Source of the DNA: Diploscapter coronatus
Taxonomy: Eukaryota; Nematoda; Chromadorea; Rhabditida; Rhabditidae
Direction: 5' to 3'
NCBI GenBank assembly: GCA_964036155.1
Contig: OZ038423.1
Span: 39,385,249-39,449,248 of the forward strand
Length of the DNA stretch: 64,000 nt
The notes beneath the pieces are model-generated. The model was given only the letters and a program-made list of their open reading frames with translations. It searched no databases and was not told where the DNA came from. The position numbers were made by a program, and so were the translations under genes. This document shows, in pieces, positions 23,172 to 33,919 of the stretch (its first letter is position 1; each line of letters starts with the position of its first letter).

Positions 23172-23338
23172 GCTACACAGAGAGAAGTTCACGCATTCCT
23201 CCCGACTCGGCTCCGCTGCGGGTCCTACTCGGGACGAATGAGAGACGAACGAGAGACGAATGCGAGACGAATGCGGGACGAATGCGGGACGAACGCGAGA
23301 TGAATGGGGGAGGAATGCGGGAACTTTTCTCTGTGTAG
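23172..23338. mobile_element. MITE with internal minisatellite
   Basis: Ends CTACACAGAGAGAAGTTC and GAACTTTTCTCTGTGTAG are inverted over about 31 bases (continuing into CGCATTCCTCCC). The interior is about nine tandem 10-11-base units of the type GGGACGAATGC. It sits in the upstream block of copy D and splits the similarity to copy E. Confidence 0.85.
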
Positions 23339-24050
23339 ACGTATCCAGTTTTCCGAGCACGCAGGATATCGATCAATACTTACCTATGCTAGAATTTGTT
23401 AGTCATTATTTAAGCTGAGCTCGGAATTTTTTAAAACATTAATATATAATAGAAATTTCTCTTAAGCTGCTGTAATAATTGACCAGTTCTGTCGATTTTT
23501 TTCTAAATCTACGTAGCTGAGAATAGTTTATTCTCAAAGTAGGATTTTTTTAAATATTAAGTTTGGGATTTTCAATAACTACAAAGACGAATTTGATTGA
23601 TTTCACTTTTGATTTTTTTGTTTAGATAGGTGCAAAATTTTCGTGTGCTACTAAATTTTTCAGTTGTTTTGAATAAATTGACTCGATTTCGCCTGATTCT
23701 GAATTTTGACGAAGAAAACACATTCGATTGATTTTCATGATGCAAAATGATAATTTCAAATTTATACTGAAAACCATTTTGAAAGAAAACATACTATGCA
23801 TTATTTCTATCATTATTAAGAACCCCAATAATAATAATAATAATAATACTCGTAAGGTGGGGTGACAATATACTATATTAGGAGAAACACCCTAGAGAAC
23901 AGCCCTGACAAGTGATATTGAGCAGCAACAATGTAATGTGGTAATTGATTACTAAATCGTTCTTCTAGATTTGTCACCAGCTCTTCACTTTTTCCTTATA
24001 CTCTTTAACTCAAAATACGGTGACAAATACAGGAGATCCTAAAAATTCGT

Positions 24051-25359
24051 TCAATCTGCAAATTTCTTCTTAATCAAAATGTAACAACAGCCTATAAGGA
24101 CAATTGCTGAAATGACAAGGGAAATGACGACGTAAATGTATGAAAATTGTAGAGTCAGATTGTCACATTTGAGACCCTTGATCCTGTGTGCCGATATTGC
24201 CAAATAAGCACCGTAGATAAAGCTGAAATTTCTTCATAGAATGTAAAAATAGATAAATTGATAATGGCACGTCAAATTATGATGCCCTGTATTCTTACCA
24301 TATGATGGATATAGAAGAGGTAATTATTTGGACGCATGTTCTGATAAGACGAACAACAGTTGCGATTACTCCGTCTTTGAACGCCTTTTTCTAAATTATA
24401 TCATTAAGCAATTTTAGTCACTATAAACGGTAAACTTGATTATCATTTATGCATCAATTGTGATAATAACGGAAGTAATGATGACTATTGAAATTTAGAC
24501 GCATAACTTTCTTTGTACTATACATAATTCCCAGTAAATAATCGAAAACACATACAGATTTATTTGCACAAGATTGAATCATCGAAATGATATGCAGCAA
24601 GATTCCGTTGACGATCATCCATTTTGGTAGGTTGGGTTGGCCCTCGCAATTCTGAATATTCAACGCACCGATTAAGATGAATATGATCGGCAAAATTTGG
24701 CAGAAAACCATTAACGATAACGTCAGCACTAAATTTTAAATGTTTTATAATGTACCCGCTTGGTTCCAATGAAATTCTTTGATCAAAATTGACATCTTTA
24801 AACTTTCCATGATTGATTTAACAGATTCTTTACTGAAATCCATTATTAGGATGGTCAAGAATGAAGATTTTCAAACAAAGATTTCATTATAGAGCACTAA
24901 ATTCTTAGAAAGTTAATGATGTAAATTTCCTCTATCACAACAATCATGCCTTCAAATTATATTAACTTTCTGAGAGATGTAGAACAAAAGAGATACTTAC
25001 TCATAGCGCAGCAGATGCCGGTAAGTATCGGACACAATCCTGAGCAAAGCCCACATGAAGAGCCAGAATTTTGTTCTCTCGATGTTTCGCCAAGCTCCAA
25101 TGACTCGTTTCCTGTATTTCAAATGGTAATTTTTTATGTTTTTTTTTGTAAAGAAAACAATTTATGTAAATAAAAATACATTTTAGTCAGCATCGAATCA
25201 GAATTCTATCGAAAAATTATGGTTAACTTCATCTTTTGAAAGCAAAGGTGAAATTAGCCAAACGTAGATTTTAGTCTTGTGTGATTTAGCAAAAATTTAA
25301 AGAAAACGTTAGGTACCTCGCTGACCATCATCAGTGCTCGTGGGTTGGTATCCAGACAT
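24051..25359 (-). CDS. TMEM272-like four-helix membrane protein, copy E
   Basis: Start ATG at 25359 (MSGYQPTSTDDGQR) ten bases after a TTTTCAG acceptor. Exons: about 25319-25359, 25008-25117, 24540-24732, 24300-24393, 24051-24223. The second exon is Gly/Ser/Cys-rich (SGSSCGLCSGLCPILTGICC) and leads into helix 1 LTLSLMVFCQILPIIFILIG. The signature NCEGQPNLPKWMIVNGILL is clear; helix 3 is VVRLIRTCVQIITSSISIIW; helix 4 IYVVISLVISAIVLIGCCYI. It ends LIKKKFAD. This is the shortest and cleanest copy and is probably nearest the ancestral gene structure of the D/E pair. Confidence 0.75.
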
Positions 25360-26400
25360 TTGAAATTTTCTGAAAATGTTGCAACATCAATAAATCCTGG
25401 AAATTCGAAAATTATCATTCATGTTCATCGCATTCTTTGAGCAAATAGTTAAATAAACTCGAAGTTAGAATGCTAATTTTAGTTTAAAATTTTTGTTGGA
25501 TAATTCAATACTAGTATAACAATAATAAATTAAATTGAAATGTCAAGATAAACTATGAAGAAAAGGTCAAGTTAGTTGAAAAGAAGGGACACAAACAAAT
25601 TCGAAATCGAAATTGGTTAACAGGCGAAGAGAGAACGCCATTTTCTGGCCAGATGAGCGGAATGTCAAATTTAAGATGAGTGGGGATCGTTTCCCCACTT
25701 TTTTCATGGAAATAGTGTGGCGTTAGAGAGAGAGAGAGAGAGAAAAACTGGTAAGAAACAGTCTTCACCCGTTCAATACGCGTTGAGCTCTGTTTCGATG
25801 TTCTCGACGCATTTTGGCTTTATTTTAAAGTCGGATATCGATTCGCTCTTGCTCATACCAGATGCAACGTAGTTACACAATTTCAGAAATCAGTTAGAAA
25901 ATATCAAGCGAGAAAATTTCAAAGATAAACTTATTTTTGCGATTCATTTCCTGAAGAAACAAATTGAAGGATTGTTAGTTTAATCGCTATAAACGAATTA
26001 AGTAGCAACTAAATTTTAGCCTCCACAAATACTCATTTGATTGATTGTGAACGGTTGAAATTTGTTTCGATGAGTTATGATCAGGTATTTTTGTCTATTG
26101 AAACTTTGATAGAGTGAGCGGTTTTTTTCACGATAGCCGAAATTTCGACAATGTCATTCTCAAATATGAACGCGCAAGACGAAGACATTAATTACACTTC
26201 CGATTCCCCCCGAAACGACAATTTCAAATTTGCACTGCAATCCGAAAAGAAGTAGAACTATTGCACTATTACATCAGATCATTTTTGTTGAAACTTTTAC
26301 ACTAACTTCAAGGAAGAAATCAGTTTAGGTAACTCATTTATTAATATTTTGGCTGAATTTTATTGTTTGAAAATTTCAGTTGGAGATTAGTATTTATTCG
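25360..26400. other. Divergent intergenic region between copy E and the M13 gene
   Basis: Holds the 25577-25617 block shared with copy D, a GA repeat at 25724-25742, and the likely promoters of two divergent genes. A TTTCAG acceptor at 26377-26379, 21 bases before the M13 ATG, may be a spliced-leader site. No other gene seen. Confidence 0.45.
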
Positions 26401-29400
26401 ATGTTCTCTAATACCAACTCATATCAAAGTTCATGGATACGAGGCTTATTTTGCTTTCTAATTTTTACAAGCACTGGAAAATCGACTTCTAATTCAAATG
26501 ATCAGCGAGTTCGTCGTCACATGCCAAAATTAGAGCCGGTACAAATATTTATTTTTCAAGTTTATTGAGCTTTGGTTTCAGATAGAATTGTGCAATGATT
26601 TCTACAGTTGGGTTTGCCAGAGTTGGATCGAAAATAAGGTCAATGCACAAACGACAGCATTCAATACCAAATTCGAAGAGATTCTCTCGCAATCATATCA
26701 GGAATTGAAAGGTTCTTTTTCCATTGACTTGGCTATTTGGAAACTGAGACCACGAGACACTAGGCATAACGTAAGATAATATAGGTTAGGGTAGGGTATG
26801 GGAGATAATAGGCCCTTTCTTCCCACACTATTTCTCAATGTCTCGCATCTCGTGGTCTCGCGGTTTCCCAATTGCTTATAAATTTTTATCTGTAATACTT
26901 TTCCTCATAAATTCATGTCAGAAGTATTCACATCTCCTGAAGATTCGCCATCGAAGGCCATTCAGATGGTAAAGACTTTGTATCGAAGCTGCATCGATCA
27001 AAATCTTATGGACTACATCTCTGCACGGCCGCTGATGAGACGTATCAAGGTTTGATTTGATTTTTTTTAATACAAACATGACATTTTTAAGTATATAGAA
27101 GAATGTTCTATAAGAAATTGCTGCAAGAAAAAAACGTTACCCTCTCAGTTCAATCAGTAACATTTCATGCAATCCCTCAGTATTTCATTCACGACTAACA
27201 CATAGCAAATTCCAACCAAACTATCAATATTATTCTGAGGCAGAACAGTTCGAATAGTTTTTACTCAAACAACGAAATACCAGGCAATGGGCAGCTGGCC
27301 GATGGTGGACGACTCGTGGGAGGAATCCAAGTACCACCTCACCCATCTGCTCGTCAACACCACAATAACGAGACACGAATCCATGTTCTTCGACATTCAA
27401 AACACGCCCGACTTTTTGAAGCGAGATAAGAATAATACCGACAAAGCAATTATTCACGTTAGATTATGACATTTCACATCAATTATTATTGTGCATCTTT
27501 AGGTAATGAGTCTCAAATCGATGTTCGGAGAGAAGTTTCATGAAATCTATCTTGATCCGGAATGGCATAATGAAGAAATCGATATCATCCGAGAGTATTT
27601 AAAGATGAATGTGAGTCAGTCTAGTTTAGAGTCTCGAAAATTAGAGAGCGCAAGTGTGGATTGTGAAATATGAAGCCTAATTAATGGGAGTGGGACCATA
27701 TTAAAACCTGATTTTACTGATTCTGATGATCTTTACCAGTTTTAAAAGGGATTATCCCGTCTTTAAATGTATTCCCAAAATCTCGTCATAATATGAAATC
27801 TTTAAACAATTCAAAAATATTCTTTCATCTCCAACAGAATTATTAAAAGCAGATAGACTCCGAGTTTAGGTGAGACACTTTATGGCTGATGCGGGAATAT
27901 CGAGAAATGAGTCGGCTATCTCAGACGACATCGATGAAATCATTCAATTCGAGACGCAAATTGTGAACTTGTTGAAAGAAGCTAGCAACAACGACCCATC
28001 AGACCAATTGAAATTTGCGAGAATCAGTGACCTCAAGGAACACTTTCCATTGGTTTCATGATTTTCACACAAATAAAGAAACAATTGATTCTTTTCCAGA
28101 TCAACTGGGAACATTTCATGGTGGAAGTTTACCCAACAGCTCTTGAGTCATACGTCCTACACAATCCTAGGATAGTTATTCGTGAGGCGAAACTTTCTCA
28201 TATTTATTGCAATTTCATAAATTTATCCAAAATATCTTTTTCTTACTTTCAAAATGATATTTATAATTTTAGAAGACACTCCCCTACTGACTCGCGTAAG
28301 CGAGTTGGTCTCGAAAACAGAGCCTCGAATCATCGTAAATTACGTCATTCTCAGATATGCACTCTCTTGGAATAACGAAATTGGCACAAAATATGAGTTA
28401 CTGTGGCAGGTTAGTTATTGTTAAAATGAATAAAAATTGATTATCTGTAGAAAACATCATTAATTTTTTTTCGAACTGTAGGCACTTGAGAGCAATATTC
28501 TTCACGAAAACAAAGTTGAAATGCGCTGGAAGAATTGCATGGACATCGCGACGAAGACAATGAGTCATGCTACTGGTTTGAAAATAGTCAACATCTCGAA
28601 AAATAAACTATTTAGGCGCTATGTGGCTAAGGGAATATTTCGATAAGGTAGACGTGTTTGACTTCATTCGGAAATGACCTTCTTTCAGGAATCGAAATCG
28701 ATAGTCGACCAAATTGTCACTGATATTCGAATGACGTTCATTGAGATACTGAATGAGAATAAGTGGATGGGAAACGAAACCAAGCAGGTTGAGTTATTTT
28801 ATCAACAAGTTTCATTAATACCAAAAATTATCACTGTTTCAGGCTGCAATAGTCAAGGTTCAGCAAATGACAAAGCACATTGCATATCCAGAACTTGAAA
28901 TTGACGACAAGAAACTCGATAAATATTACAAGCATGTCAGTTTTTATAGTCGAAAATAAATTTATACACTTCTTTTTCAGCTGCACATCAACCCAAATCT
29001 GACATTTAGCGATAATTACGAACAAATACTCAATTGGCATTTTGTCAAAGGAGCCTATCATATTTTAGAACCGTACGAAATTGAATTCATCACCAACTCG
29101 AACGACTTTGAAGCTGAATATATTCAGGAGAAAAATACCATCGGTTAGTAAATATTCCTAAGCCTAGAATTTTTATGCCTTTAAAATAGTCAATAATTTT
29201 TACGTAATAATCCACATTGTGAACCCACTTGATATTTTCAGTGATATCAGCGCCTATTATTCGAGCCCCATTCTTCGACAAAGATGCACCGTTTTCTTTC
29301 AACTACGCAGCTATAGGTAGGGTTGTATTGAGATGTAACTTTTGTTAAATATTTTAGGCTCTGTCATTGGACATGAAGTAAGTCTTAATCGTAGAAAATA

Positions 29401-30803
29401 ATCCTATATTGGAAGTATAGCTCATTCATGGGTTCGATCACGAAGGCATGTACTACGACGAAAAAGGCAAATATCGGGACTGGTACAATTTCAAATTATC
29501 ATTCAAAATTCTCTAAAACTCTTCTAGGTGGGATGAGAGCTCAAAGAACGAATTCTACCGAAGAGCCGAATGTATCGTGAAGCAGTATAGTCGAGTCAAA
29601 GTTGTTGATAAAAAGCATCGAATCGATGGCAACCAAACTCTGGTAAAGATAAACTGATAAAATCAGCGAGATCAATGATTTCAGGCTGAAAATATTTCCG
29701 ACAACGGAGGTATAAAAATCGCGTATCGAGTTTGTCGAACTTTTCATTTCGCAAAAAATTTCGCAATTTAGGCCTATCAGAATTATCTAAAGCGGTCAGG
29801 CAAAAATGAGTTATTTTCTGGAAGAGACATGTGGGAAAATGATAATTTCTTCTTCTTGAGTCATGCACAGGCAATAAGAAAGTATCTTTAGCTGAAGAAA
29901 AATCACTCCTTTTAGATTTGGTGTCAGAATTATGAAATACGACAACAATTTCATCGTCTTCAGTCCGATGAACACAGTCCTGGGTTTGCGAGGTAAGGTA
30001 TATGATACTGCTATGGCATATTAGACATCAAATTTTAAAAAGACTAATTCTGAGAATGCAATGTGATATCAGCGTGCTAAAGTGAATTTCCGCTGCGTCT
30101 CGCTGCGAATTCACAACTTTCTGATGGCCTCTATCATTGCTAAATGTGAAAAATGATCTGTATTGACCAATGTGCGCAAACTTAATGGCAAGCATATTCG
30201 CAGCAATCGAGTTCTACAATTTGCTATGAAAAATGATTTTATAATTTCTATTAAAAAGCTTCCATGGACTATCTTAGGGTGAATATTCCGCTGGCTAATA
30301 TGCCGGAATTCGCCAAAGCGTATGCCTGCCCAATTGGATCGCGAATGAACCCGTCAAGCCGATGCACTGTTTGGGGAGATGATGTTGACCCTACGACTGC
30401 TTACGACGATGCCAAACAAATTCAAATGAAGGAAATCGCTAAGCTACTTTTGAAGGTAGGGTTTGTTTTCTTCTGATCGTAACTCGGCAGAACAAGTCTT
30501 TCGGGATCAATTCAGTCAAAAATCATGATTTTTACATTCTCGATAATTTAGAAAGTCCATTCTGCTAAATCGACAACAACAGAAACTCCCGTCATGCAAT
30601 CATCAAAGAGGAAATCTAAAGAAGAATCAGGCGAGTTTTCCAACAATCGAATTCTGATTTGGTTGACAGTCGTCAAAATTCTTCTGGTTCTGATAATCGG
30701 TATTCTGGGCATATTGCTTATTCTGACAATGCCAAACAGAATTGTGAAACTCCAAAGGGAAAACTCGAGCAACCAAAATCATAGGATGCCTCTTATGAAC
30801 TGA
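26401..30803 (+). CDS. M13 family zinc metallopeptidase (neprilysin-like) with C-terminal membrane segment
   Basis: About twenty exons, in phase where checked. Start ATG at 26401; a hydrophobic stretch GLFCFLIFTSTG near residue 25 is a signal peptide or anchor. CNDFYSWVCQSWIENK is the usual M13 N-terminal motif. The catalytic region is PFFDKDAPFSFNYAAIG, SVIGHE at 29359-29376 spliced to LIHGFDHEG (zinc motif HELIH), then ENISDNGG with the third zinc ligand Glu and the catalytic Asp. VNIPLANMPEFAKAYACPIG, RMNPSS and CTVW follow as in neprilysin. The substrate-binding NAYY-type segment reads EAEYIQEKN here. After CTVW the protein does not stop but runs about 110 residues into a helix (LLVLIIGILGILLILTM) and a short basic tail. 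Secreted or cell-surface peptide hydrolysis is inferred. An intron after exon 2 holds a hairpin. Confidence 0.85.
26732..26880. repeat. CGAAATAGTG hairpin, copy with GAGACCACGAGA stem
   Basis: Left TTTGGAAACTGAGACCACGA; right CATCTCGTGGTCTCGCGG then TTTCCCA, with CACACTATTTCTCAATG inside. The inner left arm has decayed. It lies in intron 2 of the M13 gene. Confidence 0.8.
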
Positions 30804-31342
30804 TAATTTCTAAATTTTTATCTTTTCTTTTCAAATTCTTTTTTTCCAAAATAATAATTAATTATCCAAATTTCTATAGCACCGTTATGATTATTCTAAC
30901 AAGTCGAGTTCATCTAATGTCATACCGCTTCTTGAATAATTTTTTCACCGATAGGATTTTCTGATGCCCTGATCACGATTCTAAAGTCAAAAAGTACAAT
31001 GGCGAACTCTCTCAAGCCTTGGAAATTCTGAACGTCTTTATAATAAAGAAACGCTTTATGTTGTAGGTAGATAATAATATATACAAATTTATAATTTCAA
31101 TTTCGCATTCATTTTTTTACTGTATAAAACGGTTTTCCGAGTTCTCAAGGCCAGCAAGGCCACTTGGCACTTTTTGACTTCAGAATCGTGACCAGGACAT
31201 TTAAAAAATCCTATTAGTGAAACAATATAAAAAAAGCGATGTGACATTAGTTGTACTCTTTGCAGATTAAAATCTGTCTTTCATGTTATAAATTATGACT
31301 AGGCCTAAAATTCTATAAAATAATTATTCAAAATGTCTAAAA
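30804..31342. other. Convergent 3' region
   Basis: The M13 gene and the CUB gene end toward each other here. AATAAA-like signals occur on both strands. No further gene seen. Confidence 0.4.
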
Positions 31343-33401
31343 TCAACCAAATAACATCCTGTAAATGGCTATCACAGATATGAAAGTGAGTGAATTGATG
31401 AAAATCGTCGAAGAAAATCGATCGCTCGGGGCATTCGATTTTGTCAGTTTGACTCGAGTTATGGCAGGGTTGGACTTTTCTAAATCAGAATAATATTCTT
31501 TGACAATTTTTATGTAAAGATATTTTTAGAGATGATAAAGGGAAGATTAGCTTCTTCATTCAAAATATTTCTTTGATTTTAGCTTCAACGTTCCAAAATT
31601 GGACCTTTCCAATATGTTCTCGTCGATAAACTCACTATTGCCTTCATGGCTCAAAGTTGAGACGTTTCAAATTTGAAATTCAAGAATAACTAACGTTGCG
31701 TGATGAACTGATAGTGCGCGTGAAATCCTGTAGCGTCGAAAATGTCGTTGGTGAAAAATATCATCCGGAAATAATTCGACTCGGAAATAATCGGGCCTCG
31801 GGGACGAACCTAAAATTAGAAAAAGAATATTATAGAAGAAAAATGATCAATTATACTTTTCCACAATATCGTCTGTTAGTCCTATCATGAGTTTGATAGT
31901 TACTGAATAGAATATAGTCACTCTGAGTAGTTTCGTCACATCTAAAATACAATATTAAAAAAATCACGAAATAGAAAGGAAAAAGAAACTAACTGATTGA
32001 ATCCTTCGATGTCGAAATATTCGAAATTAATATGGACGATTTCCGACTCTTTTCCATGAAAAATATACTCGCAATATAAATTTCTAAAAATCATTAATAG
32101 AAAAGCTAGAAAAAAGATGTCGAACCTCGGATAGAGTCCCGGATAGTTGATAGACCATAGTTTGCCGCTAGAATGAATAGACGAGTTGAATATGAATCGG
32201 CAAGCTGATTTTAAAGATAACAAAATAAGGATAAAATGCGACTAGCCTCGATTGGCATCGACTTTCGCCTGCATATGGTCCATATTCCAATCAGTGTGGA
32301 ATTTGTAGTCGAAGGCAAAGCCGATTTCGTCAGGGGAACTTTCGCGGATCGCTCGCGATGACTGAAAATATAATCTTGTGGTAAAAATTTTGGAATTAGA
32401 AGGAATGGAATTTCAATGGAAATTAAGTGATGCAATGAAAAATGTTGTTTTTTTTTATTTTATTACCACACAAGTGGATATTTATTAGTTTTCAAAATAT
32501 TACCAGTTTAAAAATAAGGTTGAAACAATAATTGAAAATTCTTTCTTGTGGTATTTTTTCTAGTTTAAAAGAAGATATGAGATGCTTCATGAAAGGTTAA
32601 AAATTATCTGTGAAAACATGCTACCTTTGTGGTATATTCGATTTGCAGTAGATTCGAGCTGCTCATGATTTGTGGAGGCGTGTTTGCACCGCACCACTCG
32701 TCGATGCGCGACAGCCGAGCGTCCACTCGAACATCTACCGTTATGTGATCCACGTCGATGCATCTCAAAATTATCCACATAAACATTGAAGTTTTGATAA
32801 GTTTATCAATTTTATTGTCATCCAAAAAGTTACTGAAATTCGAAAATTAACGTATATTTTTCATCAGACTATTTCTAGTCAGAGTTAGTAAGATAAATTG
32901 AAGTTAGAAATGCTAATTTAAAAATCTCAAAACATATTGAAGATCCGATAAACTGCGTCTAGGATGTTCTCAAAGTTCTCGATATTCCTTACCTCTTTTC
33001 GATGTTTTTGTTCTCCGGAACGTACAAATTGAATTTCGTAAATTGAATCGATATCCTTTCATTCGGGTAACCTGCAAAGTGGCAAAAGAACATTTTAGAA
33101 GAAAACTGGGAAAAATGTGCTATCCATAAAATAAGAAAGATTTCTAAAGAAAAGTATTTCGAAAAATCTACCTATCAGCGAAATTCTGCATTTTGTAGGA
33201 AGCGAGGAGCCTCTGCCCAAGTCGTTTGAAGAAATTGAACCCGTTTTTAGATCAGTCGAATTTACGTCCAACAGACATTCAGGCTTGGAATCTGAAAATT
33301 CTCACTTTCATCAAAATTATAAACGTCTAAATTTTCGTTAAATTACCTTTGAATAGAGATAATAATACTAGGAATAGCGAAATTGAGTCATAATTTATCA
33401 T
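31343..33401 (-). CDS. CUB-domain membrane protein, SOL-1-like (3' half or separate gene)
   Basis: ATG at 33401 opens a signal-like peptide ([18 protein letters not shown]). Exons: 33347-33401, 33172-33291, about 32998-33073, about 32625-32820, 32246-32362, 32127-32200, 31995-32075, 31692-31797, 31343-31486. Domain 3 includes [42 protein letters not shown] and [12 protein letters not shown]. Domain 4 includes [43 protein letters not shown] and [18 protein letters not shown]. Both follow the CUB pattern used by SOL-1/LEV-10/NETO proteins that act beside neurotransmitter receptors. A C-terminal hydrophobic stretch ([20 protein letters not shown]) may be a membrane anchor or GPI signal. The exon starting at 33291 would also splice in phase from the upstream CUB gene. 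Receptor partnership is inference. Confidence 0.72.
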
Positions 33402-33919
33402 TTTTACGTAAAAAAATCGTTTACATTTTGAATGTTCAGTCAAGTTTTGATCTGAATCAATATGCGTGAGTAGAGATGAGTAAGGGGGAATTCGACGAGT
33501 CCAGAGGCTAGAGGCTAAAAATGCAATGATGCGGGGAAGGGAAGTGGTCTTTTTGCCTGGCCAGACCCAGTGCCTTTCTGCCTAACCTAGGGACCTCGAG
33601 GTTCTGCCCAGGGCACTCTACTAGGTGCCTCTCCCCACTCTCTCCAACCGAGTAAATCCATTTAGAAAACGGGACCTCGCCTCTCCCTACCTCTCTTCTC
33701 TAAAGTCTTCCTCTCCTTTCTCTAAGAAATTCCCCATTCCACCCCAGAATCTCCCACACGGCTCTCTAATTGGTCATCAGCTAAATTAAAAGCCACAAAT
33801 CAAATTAGAAATTAGAAAACCAGGAAATTCGAGTGTTTGGAGGGAAAGCGACGAACGATGTTTGGTTTTTCAGAGAATTCTTTGGATAAAATATGCTAAA
33901 TTCTAGTTCCACGTAAATT
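33402..33919. other. Spacer or internal promoter between the two CUB parts
   Basis: Contains a pyrimidine-rich, GC-richer stretch at about 33520-33770, unlike normal introns of this window. It may be the promoter of the downstream CUB unit or a large intron of one longer gene. Confidence 0.4.

Noticed and set aside
23040..23376. Open frame with repeated PHSSRVRPAF-like peptide
   Set aside because: This is the minisatellite inside the MITE at 23172-23338 translated by chance; it is open in more than one frame.
23829..23850. AAT repeat
   Set aside because: Simple microsatellite with no further significance.
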